From Methylocystis echinoides (lineage in GTDB: Bacteria; Pseudomonadota; Alphaproteobacteria; Rhizobiales; Beijerinckiaceae), in contig NZ_BSEC01000006.1 of assembly GCF_027923385.1 (NCBI RefSeq), positions 1 to 64,000 on the forward strand: a stretch of 64,000 bases of DNA, read 5' to 3'. Below, in pieces: positions 36,308-44,954 of this stretch (positions within the stretch are counted from its first letter, which is position 1; each line of letters opens with the position of its first letter). The translations under genes and the position numbers were made by a program. Below the pieces are notes generated by a model. That model was not told where the DNA came from and ran no database searches. It worked only from the letters and a program-made list of their open reading frames with translations.

Positions 36308-36716
36308 AGTGCGAAGGCGCGAAAGCGCCGGCTGAAACGCTTCCGGAGGGAGAGCGTGGCCGTTGGCCGCGCGGTCCCGGTTGGGATCGGCAGCCCGCCT
36401 GCCGGCCGGGGACGATCTGGATCGGCGATTGCTGCGGAGTGTGACGGCGGCCCATCGCGGGAAGCCGCGGCGTTCCCAGCAGCTTCCGGCGAGGGAAAAG
36501 GACGTAGCACACAGGTCGTCTTGCCCGCCGCGAACCAATCCCGCTCTTCAGCGATGGCGTCCTGGCCCTCCTCCGGATCTTCCACGATCAACCCACAAGG
36601 GGTCGGCTAGCAAGCTGCCGCCGCTGCGGCTGCGCCTTCGCGGTGATCGCGACCGGAGGCGGTCCATCGAGGAGCCATCGAGCGGGAATTGGCCCGCTCC
36701 GGATGGAGCCTTCGAG
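36308..36716. other. No supported gene (409 bp)
   Basis: Between dinB and a small conserved reading frame. GC-rich, with several open frames on both strands but none with a ribosome site or recognisable product. No strong hairpin or repeat was seen. Confidence 0.5.
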
Positions 36717-36902
36717 ATGTCGCACGATCTTTCACTTGCCCAGAATCACGCGTTCCAGCTTGCCCGCACCCTCATGGTCCCGGTGACGCTCTTCAAATCC
36801 GGCGATGCCTATGGTGCCCTCCCCTCCGACGAACTCGACGACGCCGACGATCTCGAACTGATCCACGAATTCGACCCCTACGAGCGCGGCCCGGCTCACT
36901 GA
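36717..36902 (+). CDS. Small conserved-looking acidic protein (61 aa)
   Basis: A 61-residue acidic protein: MSHDLSLAQNHAFQLARTLM, then VPVTLFKSGDAYGALPSDEL and a strongly acidic end with HEFDPYERGPAH. The composition is protein-like and unlike the neighbouring noncoding sequence, and GGAG lies ten bases before the ATG. I believe this type recurs on alphaproteobacterial plasmids near DUF736 genes, but I cannot name a family. The function is unknown. Confidence 0.55.
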   Translation: MSHDLSLAQNHAFQLARTLMVPVTLFKSGDAYGALPSDELDDADDLELIHEFDPYERGPAH

Positions 36903-37221
36903 GCCGATTGCGCTGGCGCCGAGCAGCGCGGCGCCTCGACTATCGGCAGAGCCGATCCCGCAGCGCGCTGCAGAACCAAGAAAGAATGGGCCAGCCATAA
37001 CGTCGAGCCACGGCCATCTCTCTCTCATTGATGGCCGATCATACCAGCAGTCGGGCCGCGTTAAGGACGCGCGGTTGCCCCCAATTTTCCGCCGCCGCCC
37101 GTTGGGCGCCGTCAGAAAATCGGCACCCCCACGCGCCGGCTCTGCCGGTCGCCTCGCGATCCCTGACCCGTCCCTCCAACACCTGGTGCGCGCCTCCGTC
37201 ATCGAGACGAAGGAGGTTCAT
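36903..37221. other. No supported gene (319 bp)
   Basis: GC-rich spacer between two small reading frames. The only clear signal is the AAGGAGG ribosome site at its right end, which serves the next frame. Confidence 0.5.
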
Positions 37222-37374
37222 ATGGAAGACATTCGTGACATCTACGCCGAAATCGCAGAACTCCGCGCTGAGCTTGCGCACTGCATCCGCAGGGAGCGCC
37301 GCGAAACGCAGCTGCGGCTTGTTCAGGCGCTCACCGAAGCCGACCATCGGCAGCGCGAGGCGGAGGTGACTTAG
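37222..37374 (+). CDS. Small helical protein (50 aa), unknown
   Basis: A 50-residue charged, helical product (MEDIRDIYAEIAELRAELAH, later RETQLRLVQALTEADHRQRE), likely a short coiled coil. A strong AAGGAGG lies seven bases upstream, the best argument for translation. It has no recognisable family. Confidence 0.5.
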   Translation: MEDIRDIYAEIAELRAELAHCIRRERRETQLRLVQALTEADHRQREAEVT

Positions 37375-38028
37375 GTTCCTTATTGTGTCGGCGCTGGCAC
37401 CGGGTGTTGCCGCATCCGGAAGGAAGCGCTTGCGTCCCTCGGGTGAAGGCCCCGCCTCTCGGCGGATCCGTCGTCGATTAAGTGTAGAGGTGGCGGGTCA
37501 GAGCGACACGCAGGAGCCAGCCTTCGCCATCCGGCCAGCATGTCAGGTGTTGTGGGTGTGGAGTCTGGATTGTCGAGTGGGACGGCCGAGAAATCGTGCG
37601 AACCGGACATCGCGCGCCGGGCGGCCGCGGTGCTCGCGGAGCCCTTGCCGGAGACGGTTGCGGTCGGCGCGATCGACGCCGGCCTGAAGGGGCAAGTGCA
37701 CCGTGATGTTGCCGTCGAATGCGATAACGGTGTCGATATGTGAGCCTGTCATCATTCCCGAGGTGTTTGCGAAAGCCACCCCCAACACGAGCCCGATTGG
37801 CCTGGTCTGACCGAAGGACGAGCACGCAAGCGTCCTCTCGATCTTGTCCCCGCAACGTCCTGCGACGACTTTTTTCCGCCGCCTTCGGCTTTGCATCGCG
37901 AGACAAAAAAGCCGTCTCCGGCCGCCTTCCACTGCGTTGCAGCCCTTCGGGTGCGGGTCGATCGCCTCCGGCCTCACGACCGCCATCGGGTCGCGATGGG
38001 CGCGGCCCTGAAACAAGGGAACGAGACA
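37375..38028. other. No supported gene (654 bp)
   Basis: Leader side of the DUF736 gene. Several overlapping frames on both strands are open due to high GC, without ribosome sites. One leftward frame contains [11 protein letters not shown], reminiscent of M20-type hydrolases, but the flanking residues do not fit. The last 50 bp (from about 37,982) are repeated, with changes, upstream of the DUF736 remnant at 39,525. Confidence 0.45.
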
Positions 38029-38343
38029 ATGGCTAACATCGGCACCTTCACCTCGAACGGCAACGGCTTCACGGGCACCATCCGCACCCTGACCTTGAAC
38101 GTCAAAGCTCGGCTGGTCCGCGTCGAAAACCCCTCCGACAAGGGCCCGCACTTCCGCATCTTCGCCGCAGCGAATGCCGAGCTCGGCGCCGCTTGGCAGA
38201 AGCACTCCGACCAGACGGACCGCGACTACCTCTCGGTCAAGCTCGACGATCCGAGCTTCCCCGCTCCGATCTACGCGACCCTGGTCGAGGTCGAAGGCGA
38301 GGAAGGCCTGCAGCTGATCTGGTCTCGGCCGAACCGCGACTGA
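38029..38343 (+). CDS. DUF736 family plasmid protein
   Basis: A 104-residue protein of the DUF736 family: [60 protein letters not shown], ending with IWSRPNRD. The full family length is present. DUF736 proteins are typical of plasmids and integrative elements of alphaproteobacteria; the function is not known. The ATG at 38,029 follows AAGGGAACGAG. A GC-rich hairpin 15 bp after the stop probably ends the transcript. Confidence 0.92.
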   Translation: MANIGTFTSNGNGFTGTIRTLTLNVKARLVRVENPSDKGPHFRIFAAANAELGAAWQKHSDQTDRDYLSVKLDDPSFPAPIYATLVEVEGEEGLQLIWSRPNRD

Positions 38344-38358
38344 CCCGGGCGACGAGCG

Positions 38359-38380
38359 GGCCCCGCCGTGAGGCGGGGCC
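38359..38380 (+). terminator. GC-rich stem-loop after DUF736 gene
   Basis: GGCCCCGCC, loop GTGA, GGCGGGGCC, followed by TTCGCC. A nearly identical hairpin follows the DUF736 remnant at 39,638, so it belongs to the gene unit. Confidence 0.7.
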
Positions 38381-38411
38381 TTCGCCATGCTCGTGTCGCG
38401 CTTGGCAGCCG

Positions 38412-38675
38412 CTAGTTGCGATCTGCAGCGCCAACATCGCGATAGCCACGCCGCCTTTTTGCACGCTCAAGCCGGCCTAGAGCGACGGAGGCTTCCTCGG
38501 GCTGGTCGAAGGTCTCCATCATCGACTGGCCGTTGGTTCCGATGCGCCCCCAGTTCCGGATGACCGACGCGCCGCCGAACAGCGTCGGTTGAAGCGCGAG
38601 CGCGTAGAAGCGCCGCATGTTTCGGGCCGGCTCGACGCGATGCAGATGGAGCTGTTCAGGAACCTCGTTGGCCAT
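38412..38675 (-). CDS. WGR-domain protein
   Basis: An 87-residue protein consisting of little more than a WGR domain: LHLHRVEPARNMRRFYALAL, the ASVIRNWGRIGTNGQ core with the family-defining Trp-Gly-Arg, and EEASVALGRLERAKRRRGYR. WGR domains are found with poly(ADP-ribose) polymerases and in stand-alone bacterial proteins and probably bind nucleic acid. I chose the ATG at 38,675 (MANEVPEQLHLH); 12 more codons are open upstream. Confidence 0.88.
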   Translation of the reverse strand: MANEVPEQLHLHRVEPARNMRRFYALALQPTLFGGASVIRNWGRIGTNGQSMMETFDQPEEASVALGRLERAKRRRGYRDVGAADRN

Positions 38676-38759
38676 GACGTGAGTCTCGCTTCCTTTAGAA
38701 GCGGCGTCCAACGCCTTTCATGAATCAATCTGCGCTGACCGATTCATCAGCCTGATCAG

Positions 38760-39216
38760 TCAGTCACACCAGTTTCGACGCGGGCCGCCCCAAGGGCGAG
38801 CGAGGCCTTCGGCGATCAATGTCGCGCCAAGCGAGTGGCCGGCCCGCCTTACCACGCGCAGCTTGCGGCCGAAACGGTCTTCGTCCCGGTCTGCGGCGAC
38901 GAGAGAGAACGCACCGGCATTGAGTAAATCGAGGAGTCTGCGTCTGGCCGCCTCTCCCTTCATCCGCTCTGTCTCGCAGTGCGGCGGACTCAGTTCGGGA
39001 ACATCGATATCCGCTATGCTTGACCCGCAGATGCCAGAAGGTGTCGCCGTCGACGACGCAGGTCGCGCGCCGCCCTTCGCCGCATATCGAGAACGTCGCC
39101 GCAAGGCTGTCGGGATAGGAGGCGGGCAGCGGCCGTTGTGTCGGACTGGCCTGAAAGGGTCGATCCGAGGCGAGCGTCGTCGCCGCAACCAGCAGCATTC
39201 CCGCGGCCAGCATCAT
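38760..39216 (-). pseudogene. Thermonuclease (SNase) family gene with frameshift
   Basis: Read leftwards, the first part encodes a signal-peptide-like start (MMLAAGMLLVAATTLASDRP) and the beginning of an SNase domain (RRATCVVDGDTFWHLRV). The domain then continues in another frame (SSIADIDVPELSPPHCETER, DRDEDRFGRKLRVVRRAGHS, LIAEGLARPWGGPRRNWC). The switch lies near 39,030-39,050, around the stretch that should read FW..G..IRIADIDVPE. One base has been lost or gained there. Catalytic residues of the second half (Glu and Arg of DRDEDRFGRKLR) are present, but the continuous protein is not made unless frameshifting occurs. The intact ancestor would be a secreted nuclease of about 145 residues. 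Confidence 0.82.
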
Positions 39217-39524
39217 CTCGGTCTTTATGAAACTCCTCCCTTGATCGATCGAAGCCGGCGATTTCCTCTAGTCTCGGATCCTTGCTGGAATGTCGATCAT
39301 GCCGGTCACACCCTGGACGCATTCGCCCTTGCGCTTGGCTTGGGCGATCAAGATTTTGGCGAGCCGCCTGCGGCGGACGGCTCTATTCGCTTCGCTCACG
39401 GAGCCCGCAGGCGGTCTCCGCCGGGTTCGGTGACGATCCTCTCGCGAGAGGATTTAAGCCAAGATCAAGCCGATGCCCCTTTTCGGCGGCCTTACGGCGC
39501 GATCGTCGATCAAGTACGCACCCA

Positions 39525-39623
39525 TCGGGGTCGCGATGCCCGCGGCCCGAGAAGGGCTACGTTGATCGAGGTGGAATGCCGGACAGCCATTCGTTCATCC
39601 ACTCTCGTCCGAACCGCGACTGA
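39525..39623 (+). pseudogene. Degraded second copy of the DUF736 gene
   Basis: The segment starts with CATCGGGGTCGCGATG, nearly identical to the leader of the DUF736 gene (around 37,985). It continues with ATLIEVE, matching YATLVEVE near the DUF736 C-terminus, and ends with TCTCGTCCGAACCGCGACTGA, 20 of 21 bases identical to the true 3' end (SRPNRD-stop). The middle of the gene is deleted and the frame is shifted. It is followed at 39,638-39,659 by the same GC-rich hairpin as the intact copy. Confidence 0.7.
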
Positions 39624-39637
39624 GACGCCACGCAGAA

Positions 39638-39659
39638 GGTCCCGCCGTGAGGCGGGGCC
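39638..39659 (+). terminator. GC-rich stem-loop after DUF736 remnant
   Basis: GGTCCCGCC, loop GTGA, GGCGGGGCC, a near copy of the hairpin at 38,359. Confidence 0.6.
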
Positions 39660-39773
39660 TTCCCAGACACCCCTGTCAGCGACGATGGCCAGCGTTGAAT
39701 CGGCAAGACACCGACGGATGCGGCCCGTGGCTTAGGCGGCCGGTAGGTTGGTCAAAATCGCCACTGCGCTGGC

Positions 39774-40244
39774 TCATGCCAGCGCAGGTTCGGGATGAAC
39801 AAAAGCTCCACCCCCGCCGATTCTTGGCGGTATGGTGGCCAGAGCGGGACAAGGCGGCGGATCGTCGTCGTCATCGCGCCGGCGGCGGGATACGATGCGA
39901 GACCATTTTCTCAGCGCGGAGCGGCGCCGCCGCTCCGGCGGCACATGCCTCAGCCCAAAGGATGGGTTCGTCGAAAGCGTGAGGCTGTCGAATGTGTCCA
40001 GCGCCTTCAGAGCGCGCAGAATCTCGTCCACCTCGACAATAGAGCCATCCTCTAGCTGACGCAGCGATGGAGAGCCCGGAACCGCTCGGGCGTCAGACGC
40101 CCAGGAGGCCAACAGGGCCCGCTTCTCAGCACGGCTCATCTCCGGATCATTTATAACGTCATCAGGCTGCTGGAATACCGGATGTCCAGCGCCGCGGCGC
40201 GCTTTATGGCGACCAATGTTTGAAAAGCTGCTATATTCAGTCAT
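39774..40244 (-). CDS. Conserved hypothetical protein downstream of hsp20
   Basis: A 156-residue soluble protein. The central segment (INDPEMSRAEKRALLASWAS, DARAVPGSPSLRQLEDGSIV, EVDEILRALKALD) is of a type widely seen as a short conserved protein in rhizobia and relatives; the family has no known function. The C-terminal 40 residues are Arg/Asp/Pro-rich and low complexity. A GGAG lies seven bases before an AAAGGAG that abuts the ATG. It starts 75 bp after the hsp20 stop on the same strand, so it may be co-expressed under heat control. Confidence 0.72.
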   Translation of the reverse strand: MTEYSSFSNIGRHKARRGAGHPVFQQPDDVINDPEMSRAEKRALLASWASDARAVPGSPSLRQLEDGSIVEVDEILRALKALDTFDSLTLSTNPSFGLRHVPPERRRRSALRKWSRIVSRRRRDDDDDPPPCPALATIPPRIGGGGAFVHPEPALA

Positions 40245-40319
40245 CTCCTTTTCTCCGCAATTCGTGACACCCGGATAGATCGGGAGGCAAATCGCAGGGT
40301 TTAGGTTTGGTCGACGGGC

Positions 40320-40808
40320 TCAGGCAGCTTTGCGCTGCGGCTCCGTATTTTGGCTGATCTGCTTCGTCTTGCCGTTGTCTCCCGCCGATGGGGCGTTGCG
40401 CGTCGAACCGATGGCGATCCGGCGAGGCTTCAACTCCTCGGGAATCTCCCGCACCAGATCGACCGACAGCAGGCCATTCTCCAACGTAGCATTGGCGACC
40501 TTGACGTGGTCGGCAAGCTTGAACGCCTGTTTGAAATCGCCGATCGCCAACCCTTGGTGAAGAATCTGCCTATTCTCCTGGCTCGGCCTTTTCTGTCCCG
40601 TCACGATGAGCTCAGGACCGTCCTGGGTGAGCTCCACCTCATCCGGGCTGAAGCCGGCGATCGCCATGGTGATGCGGTAGTCGTTGTCGCTCTTCTTCTC
40701 GATGTTGTAAGGCGGCCAGTCTGAGCGCACGCTGGTATCGAGCATGTCGAGAAGGCGATCGAAGCCCACCGTCGAGCGGTAAAGGGGCCTATAATCGAAG
40801 CTTCTCAT
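40320..40808 (-). CDS. IbpA-type small heat-shock protein (Hsp20)
   Basis: A 162-residue class A Hsp20 of the rhizobial IbpA type: MRSFDYRPLYRSTVGFDRLL, then PPYNIEKKSDNDYRITMAIA, the ELIVTGQKRP strand and ENGLLSVDLVREIPEELKPR with the closing IAI motif. I chose the ATG at 40,808, eight bases after GGAGG. An ATG two codons upstream (40,814) is too close to the ribosome site, which is itself part of a predicted RNA thermometer. It differs clearly from the three Hsp20 genes at the left end of the window. The role is to capture unfolding proteins in the cytoplasm. Confidence 0.95.
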   Translation of the reverse strand: MRSFDYRPLYRSTVGFDRLLDMLDTSVRSDWPPYNIEKKSDNDYRITMAIAGFSPDEVELTQDGPELIVTGQKRPSQENRQILHQGLAIGDFKQAFKLADHVKVANATLENGLLSVDLVREIPEELKPRRIAIGSTRNAPSAGDNGKTKQISQNTEPQRKAA

Positions 40809-40810
40809 AG

Positions 40811-40893
40811 CCATATCCTCCGTAAAGCAACATGGATTACAAGCAGCGTCACAGCGTCTCTGCGACGCCTATTGGTCGGGCCGAAGCCCCGAC
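40811..40893 (-). promoter_or_regulatory. ROSE-type RNA thermometer before hsp20
   Basis: The leader of the hsp20 mRNA folds, by eye, into consecutive hairpins. These are GTCGGG/CCCGAC (40,875-40,893), GCGTC/GACGC (40,854-40,868) and a final weak hairpin at 40,811-40,835. In that last hairpin the conserved-type TTGCT faces the AGGA of the ribosome site, closed by CCAT/ATGG. This is the signature of ROSE elements, which hide the ribosome site at low temperature and melt on heat shock in rhizobial small heat-shock genes. Confidence 0.8.
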
Positions 40894-40901
40894 GCAGAAG
40901 G

Positions 40902-40930
40902 ATTTGGGAGAACCAAAAACTCAGTTCAAG
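40902..40930 (-). promoter_or_regulatory. Possible heat-shock (RpoH) promoter
   Basis: On the minus strand CTTGAA (40,925-40,930), a 16-base spacer and CCCAAAT (40,902-40,908) resemble the alphaproteobacterial RpoH pattern. It is placed so that transcription would begin just before the ROSE element. The -10 half is an imperfect match. Confidence 0.4.
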
Positions 40931-41159
40931 AGAGCAAACCGAGATTTTTTGAACGATGTTTACGTTCAAGCAGCCGGATCGATGACGTCGGAGCGGATGC
41001 CGTAAACTACACCTCCGACGGCGAGCCGCCGTCCGAATGGGCTCGACAAACGACACACTCAGCCCCGCCGGCAGCCCGGACGGCCTTGCCGCTTCGCTCA
41101 TCAAAGCGCCGACCATCTCGAACCAGGCGCCGTCCCAAGGCGCGGCTTTGGGATTGACG

Positions 41160-42176
41160 TCATTTTACCGCCAGGACGATCTTGCCTTGAATGTGCCCCT
41201 TGGCAGCTCGCTCGTGCGCAAGCCGCGCGTCGGCAAGGGCATAGGTGCTGTCGAGGACGACCCGGATCGTGCCTGCAGCAAGCAAGCTTCCAATCTCCGC
41301 CAGCTGCGCGCCACTCGACCGGACCTGAGTCGCCGAGACCGTGACGCCCAGCTTTTTCGCATCCTCCGCGCCGGTGAACCCAAGAGGAAAGACAGGAAAC
41401 AGTGCGCCGCCCGGCTTCAGCGTGCGCAAAAACCGTCCGGTGCCGGGTCCGCCCACGGCGTCGACCACAAGATCGACGTCATGCGCCACGTCCTCGGGAG
41501 GCGTCTTGGTGTAGTCGATGAACGCGTCGGCGCCGAGATCGCGCAGAAGCGCCTCGTGCTTGCCCGACGCCACGGCGATGACATGGGCGCCTTTCAGCTT
41601 GGCGATCTGCACCGCGAAATGTCCGACGCCGCCAGCCGCTCCATTGACGAGAACGGTCTTGCCTTCCAACGGTACCGGCACATGCGGATACGGTTGTAAC
41701 GGGTTGGGCGCGTCGTGCCCCAGATCGACCAGAAACTGCCACGCGGTGAGCAGCGACATTGGCGCCCCCGCGGCGTGCGCATGGTCGATCCCGGCCGGCT
41801 TGATCGCGACTTCGGAAGCCGGCACGCTGACATACTCGGCGTAAGCCCTGCTGTCGCCAGCGAGGCCCGAGGGAAATCGGACCATCGAATAGACCTCGTC
41901 ACCCACGGAGAAACCTTCGACATCGCCGGCCACGGCCTCGACGACGCCGGAGATGTCGGTCCCGAGGATGAGCGGGAACGACACCCGCGGCTGCCATTCG
42001 GGCGGAAGCATCTTGTAGCCCTCACGCAGATACCAGTCGGGTGGATTGAGGCCGACGGCGTGAACCCGGACCAGCACTTCGCCTGGCTTCACCTCAGGCT
42101 TCGGGGCATCCTCATAGACCAGCACCTCGGGACCGCCGAACGCGTGCTGCCGGATCGCCTTCATTGTATCGCTCAT
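41160..42176 (-). CDS. NADP-dependent quinone oxidoreductase-like protein (MDR family)
   Basis: A 338-residue zinc-independent medium-chain dehydrogenase/reductase. The N-terminal GroES-like part contains [39 protein letters not shown] and [20 protein letters not shown]. The Rossmann part has the nucleotide-binding [20 protein letters not shown] motif and the ending [19 protein letters not shown] typical of quinone oxidoreductases. No structural zinc cysteines are present. The ATG at 42,176 follows AAAGGAGAT; another ATG is one codon upstream. It is divergent from a LysR gene, which probably controls it. The substrate is unknown. Confidence 0.92.
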   Translation of the reverse strand: MSDTMKAIRQHAFGGPEVLVYEDAPKPEVKPGEVLVRVHAVGLNPPDWYLREGYKMLPPEWQPRVSFPLILGTDISGVVEAVAGDVEGFSVGDEVYSMVRFPSGLAGDSRAYAEYVSVPASEVAIKPAGIDHAHAAGAPMSLLTAWQFLVDLGHDAPNPLQPYPHVPVPLEGKTVLVNGAAGGVGHFAVQIAKLKGAHVIAVASGKHEALLRDLGADAFIDYTKTPPEDVAHDVDLVVDAVGGPGTGRFLRTLKPGGALFPVFPLGFTGAEDAKKLGVTVSATQVRSSGAQLAEIGSLLAAGTIRVVLDSTYALADARLAHERAAKGHIQGKIVLAVK

Positions 42177-42230
42177 CATGATCTCCTTTCGCCGTTCGGT
42201 GCTCAGACACCGATATAACACCGGTCCCGG

Positions 42231-42251
42231 CATTGATAATCTGCTCCAATG
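42231..42251. promoter_or_regulatory. LysR-type operator (T-N11-A dyad)
   Basis: CATTG, 11 bases, CAATG in the 91-bp divergent region between the oxidoreductase and lysR genes; it fits the T-N11-A pattern bound by LysR regulators. Confidence 0.6.
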
Positions 42252-42267
42252 GCGCTTCAATAGTGCC

Positions 42268-43260
42268 ATGAAGGAACAAATGCTTTTGGAGCGGTTGACC
42301 GGCCTGATCGCGTTTGCGCGTGCTGGCTCGATGGGTAGCTTCACAGCCGCTGCTCGCTCCTTATCGGTCTCACCCTCAGCCGTCAGCAAGAGCATCCAGC
42401 GCCTTGAGCGGCATCTGGGGGTTCCACTCTTCACCCGCACGACCCGGTCGCTGACACTCACGCCAGAGGGTCGCGATCTTCACGAGCGCGCGCTGCGTCT
42501 GCTGCGCGAGGCGGAAGCGATCGAGCAGGCGGCGATGAGCGCGCGCTCAGAGCCGTCGGGCAACTTGCGGGTGGCGGCGTCGCTGCCGATCGGACTGCAT
42601 GTGATCGCGCCCGCTCTGCCTGCGTTCCGAAAGAGTCATCCCAAAGTGACGGTCGATCTCAGACTGACTGACCGGATGGTGGACATCATCGAGGAAGGCA
42701 TCGACGTCGCAATACGCATTGGCGATCTGGCGGATTCGCGCCTGTTGTCGCGGAGCCTTGCCCCTTATCGACTCTGCTGCTTTGCGTCACCCGCTTACCT
42801 TGCGGCGCGCGGCGCGCCGCTGCACCCCGACGATCTGGCGGGGCACGACCTCGTCAACCTTCGTTATCAGAGCACAGGTCAAAGCTTTCGCTGGCCCTTT
42901 CAGATTGCCGGTCACGAGATCGAGCTGGTACCCACCGCGAGCATCGTCGTCGACGTAAGCGATGCGGTACTCGTGACGCTCGCGGCCGGTGGCGGCATCG
43001 GGATCAGCGCCTCCTTCATTGCGGCGCCTTACGTCACGCGCGGCGACCTCGTCCCAGTGCTTTCCGCCTTTGCGGTAGAGCGGCACAATATTACTGCAGT
43101 ATGGCCCGAAAGCCGCCGCGCGAACCCTGCCGTGCGTGCCTTTCTGACCCTATTGCAGGACGTCTTTCAGGAGCGACTGACGGCCACGGCGAGCCTGTCG
43201 GAGGAAGGGCGCCACGTTGCCGGAGCCAGAAACCAGACCACTCAAGGATTCCCGAGTTGA
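42268..43260 (+). CDS. LysR-family transcriptional regulator
   Basis: A 330-residue LysR regulator. The N-terminal winged helix-turn-helix spans residues 10-65 ([57 protein letters not shown]). The effector-binding domain spans residues 95-300. The ATG at 42,268 gives the normal family start; upstream codons overlap the operator. It is divergent from the oxidoreductase, the usual arrangement of regulator and target. The effector is unknown; such pairs often sense quinones or electrophiles. Confidence 0.93.
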   Translation: MKEQMLLERLTGLIAFARAGSMGSFTAAARSLSVSPSAVSKSIQRLERHLGVPLFTRTTRSLTLTPEGRDLHERALRLLREAEAIEQAAMSARSEPSGNLRVAASLPIGLHVIAPALPAFRKSHPKVTVDLRLTDRMVDIIEEGIDVAIRIGDLADSRLLSRSLAPYRLCCFASPAYLAARGAPLHPDDLAGHDLVNLRYQSTGQSFRWPFQIAGHEIELVPTASIVVDVSDAVLVTLAAGGGIGISASFIAAPYVTRGDLVPVLSAFAVERHNITAVWPESRRANPAVRAFLTLLQDVFQERLTATASLSEEGRHVAGARNQTTQGFPS

Positions 43261-43441
43261 CATTCTAATCCCGGGTTGCGTCGTCCTTCGACGCGATATG
43301 CGCGTGATAGCCGCATAGTCCGTTGTGCTCATAGTATTCTTCGGCACTCAGGTCGGTTCCGCAAACCGCGCTAGCGGCCCTCCGCCATCGATAGGTCGAC
43401 TGACATCGGCAGGTTCGTTGCGCTTGTGACCGCCGTTGTCA

Positions 43442-44686
43442 TCATCCCCGCGGTTTCCGGCCTATGCCGTGCGCAGCCTCCGATGACGATCCGCCACGCG
43501 CCTCTTTGCGCGCCTCCCAGGTCGCGACCAGAAAGGTGGCCATCGCGCCAGCGAGATTGACTGCCAGCTCCGCGTGCCTTGGCTGTGGGCGCGCGCGCTT
43601 CGGCCCAGGGCTGTGCGCATCACTGAGCTTGTTGCGCAGGGCGCCCAAGGATTCGACAACAGACTGGCAGCTTCCGAGAATCTGCTTGAAGACCTGCTCC
43701 GTATGGTCGTCGGGCGCGAGCTTCAGGACTTTGGAGAGCTTGCGGTAGAGGGCCGGCAGATCGTCAGCTTCTTGCCAGGTCTCACCCGCCTCCTCGAGGA
43801 TCCATTTGCAGACGTCTTCGAGCAGGGTGCGGGCCAATGTAATTGCGCCTGCCGGTTCCGAGCCGCGCCGCTCCATGGCCATGGTCCAACGCGCGTGCAC
43901 CTGCGTCGGGTCAAAGGCGGCCAGCGTCGCGGAGATGCTGGCATCTGCTGGCGATCCGGTTGGTGCGACTCTCACGGCGTAAAATGGACTTCCAGAAATT
44001 CGTCCCGCCAAGGCTAACGTATAGCCGTCGTGCCGCAGTAGGCCGTCGATCTTCTCGGCCAGCTCGATTTGCTCGCTCCCCGAGAACGCATCTGGCGCCG
44101 TGACGGCGGCAAGGAATTTAAATAGCTGCGCGCGTGAGCACGTTAGCAGCCCGAGCGTCTCCAGCACATCGCGCTGGGTCAGGTCGTCGTTGCGGATAGT
44201 ATGGCGATGGAGATAGTCCTCGAGCGTTGCCTCATCGCTGGGATGAGGTGCGCGAAGAGAACCGATCGGCCAAAGGCCGCGAATAAGCTCGATGTCCTCG
44301 ATCTCGCGCGCCAGCGGGCGGCCTTCGAACAGCGCGATCAGACGTCGACGCGTGAGCGTGGTGACCGCCGGGCCGTTTAGCTCGTCAATCTTGGCCAATT
44401 GCTCACTGAGCTCGAAGCGCTGCTCTTCAGCGGCAAGCTCGCGAGCGGAGACGACGACCTGTTCGGCCGATACATCCGCAAGCCGCTTCTGGGCATATTT
44501 GTATTTGCTGGCGAACGCCTCCTGTTCCTCGCCGTCCGCCAGATTCAACCGACGGCACAAGCCCGGTACGTCATAGGCTTTGGCGTCAGAGATCGCCGAC
44601 GCCAGCAGGTGGCGAAGCTCCTTGATCATGGCGGGTGGGATAGCGACGGGCATCGGCGCTGGTGTCGGCTGGCGTATGGTCGGCAT
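43442..44686 (-). CDS. AbiJ-like abortive infection protein with HEPN-type C-terminus
   Basis: A 414-residue protein. An N-terminal segment (AKAYDVPGLCRRLNLADGEE, AFASKYKYAQKRLADVS) resembles the AbiJ N-terminal domain. A helical middle follows, and the C-terminal 130 residues match the abortive-infection C-terminal family (SCQSVVESLGALRNKLSDAH, then AELAVNLAGAMATFLVATWE). RNKLSDAH is an R-x6-H motif of HEPN ribonucleases, suggesting RNA cleavage on phage infection. The start ATG lies 1 bp from the stop of the preceding small gene, so they are coupled. Its location near ietAS fits a defence cluster. The trigger is unknown. Confidence 0.78.
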   Translation of the reverse strand: MPTIRQPTPAPMPVAIPPAMIKELRHLLASAISDAKAYDVPGLCRRLNLADGEEQEAFASKYKYAQKRLADVSAEQVVVSARELAAEEQRFELSEQLAKIDELNGPAVTTLTRRRLIALFEGRPLAREIEDIELIRGLWPIGSLRAPHPSDEATLEDYLHRHTIRNDDLTQRDVLETLGLLTCSRAQLFKFLAAVTAPDAFSGSEQIELAEKIDGLLRHDGYTLALAGRISGSPFYAVRVAPTGSPADASISATLAAFDPTQVHARWTMAMERRGSEPAGAITLARTLLEDVCKWILEEAGETWQEADDLPALYRKLSKVLKLAPDDHTEQVFKQILGSCQSVVESLGALRNKLSDAHSPGPKRARPQPRHAELAVNLAGAMATFLVATWEARKEARGGSSSEAAHGIGRKPRG

Positions 44687-44687
44687 A

Positions 44688-44736
44688 CTAAAGGACCCCC
44701 CACGCCCGATATCTGTCTCTCCCGGTCGCCTCCCGC
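44688..44736 (+). repeat. Direct repeat, left copy (49 bp)
   Basis: Matches 48,785-48,833 with three differences, in the same orientation. It encodes the C-terminal residues GRDRYRAWGVL and stop of two different leftward genes, one at each end of a 4.1-kb segment. Confidence 0.88.
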
Positions 44737-44909
44737 TCCAGCGCTTCTAAGCGGTCCGTCATGTCCAACAGCTTTCGCGCCGCGGCGGCAATCGCTCCGG
44801 CGATCGTCGGATAAGTCTCCGCCGAGTTCATCGAGACGCCATCCGGAAATGTCACGGTCGCCTGATAGCCATTGCCTTTCGGCGTGGCGGAAAGCTGGAT
44901 CGCTGACAT
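44688..44909 (-). CDS. Small protein with RHE_PE00001-like C-terminal tail (73 aa)
   Basis: Residues 1-58 are a small beta-hairpin/helix domain (MSAIQLSATPKGNGYQATVT, GAIAAAARKLLDMTDRLEAL). The last 14 residues, EATGRDRYRAWGVL, are the same as the C-terminus of the RHE_PE00001 protein at 48,785. The tail is encoded by the 49-bp direct repeat, so this gene was probably created or altered by recombination that joined a small open frame to the end of a duplicated RHE_PE00001 gene. It ends 1 bp before the AbiJ-like start. The function is unknown. Confidence 0.65.
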   Translation of the reverse strand: MSAIQLSATPKGNGYQATVTFPDGVSMNSAETYPTIAGAIAAAARKLLDMTDRLEALEREATGRDRYRAWGVL

Positions 44910-44954
44910 AGCGCGGCTCGCCTCATATCTTTCGATCGTTCGAGCACGCAGCGA

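Larger units (their letters stand above)
39217..39773. other. No intact gene (557 bp), holds a DUF736 remnant
   Basis: The only recognisable content is the degraded DUF736 copy at 39,525-39,623 and its hairpin. A direct-repeat-like AGCGAGG/CTCGCGAGAGGA hairpin stretch lies near 39,440. No other gene is supported. Confidence 0.5.

Noticed and set aside
37543..38388. Leftward frame with [11 protein letters not shown] resembling an M20-type amidohydrolase
   Set aside because: Only about ten residues match; the metal ligands that should follow are absent, and the frame overlaps the well-supported DUF736 gene.
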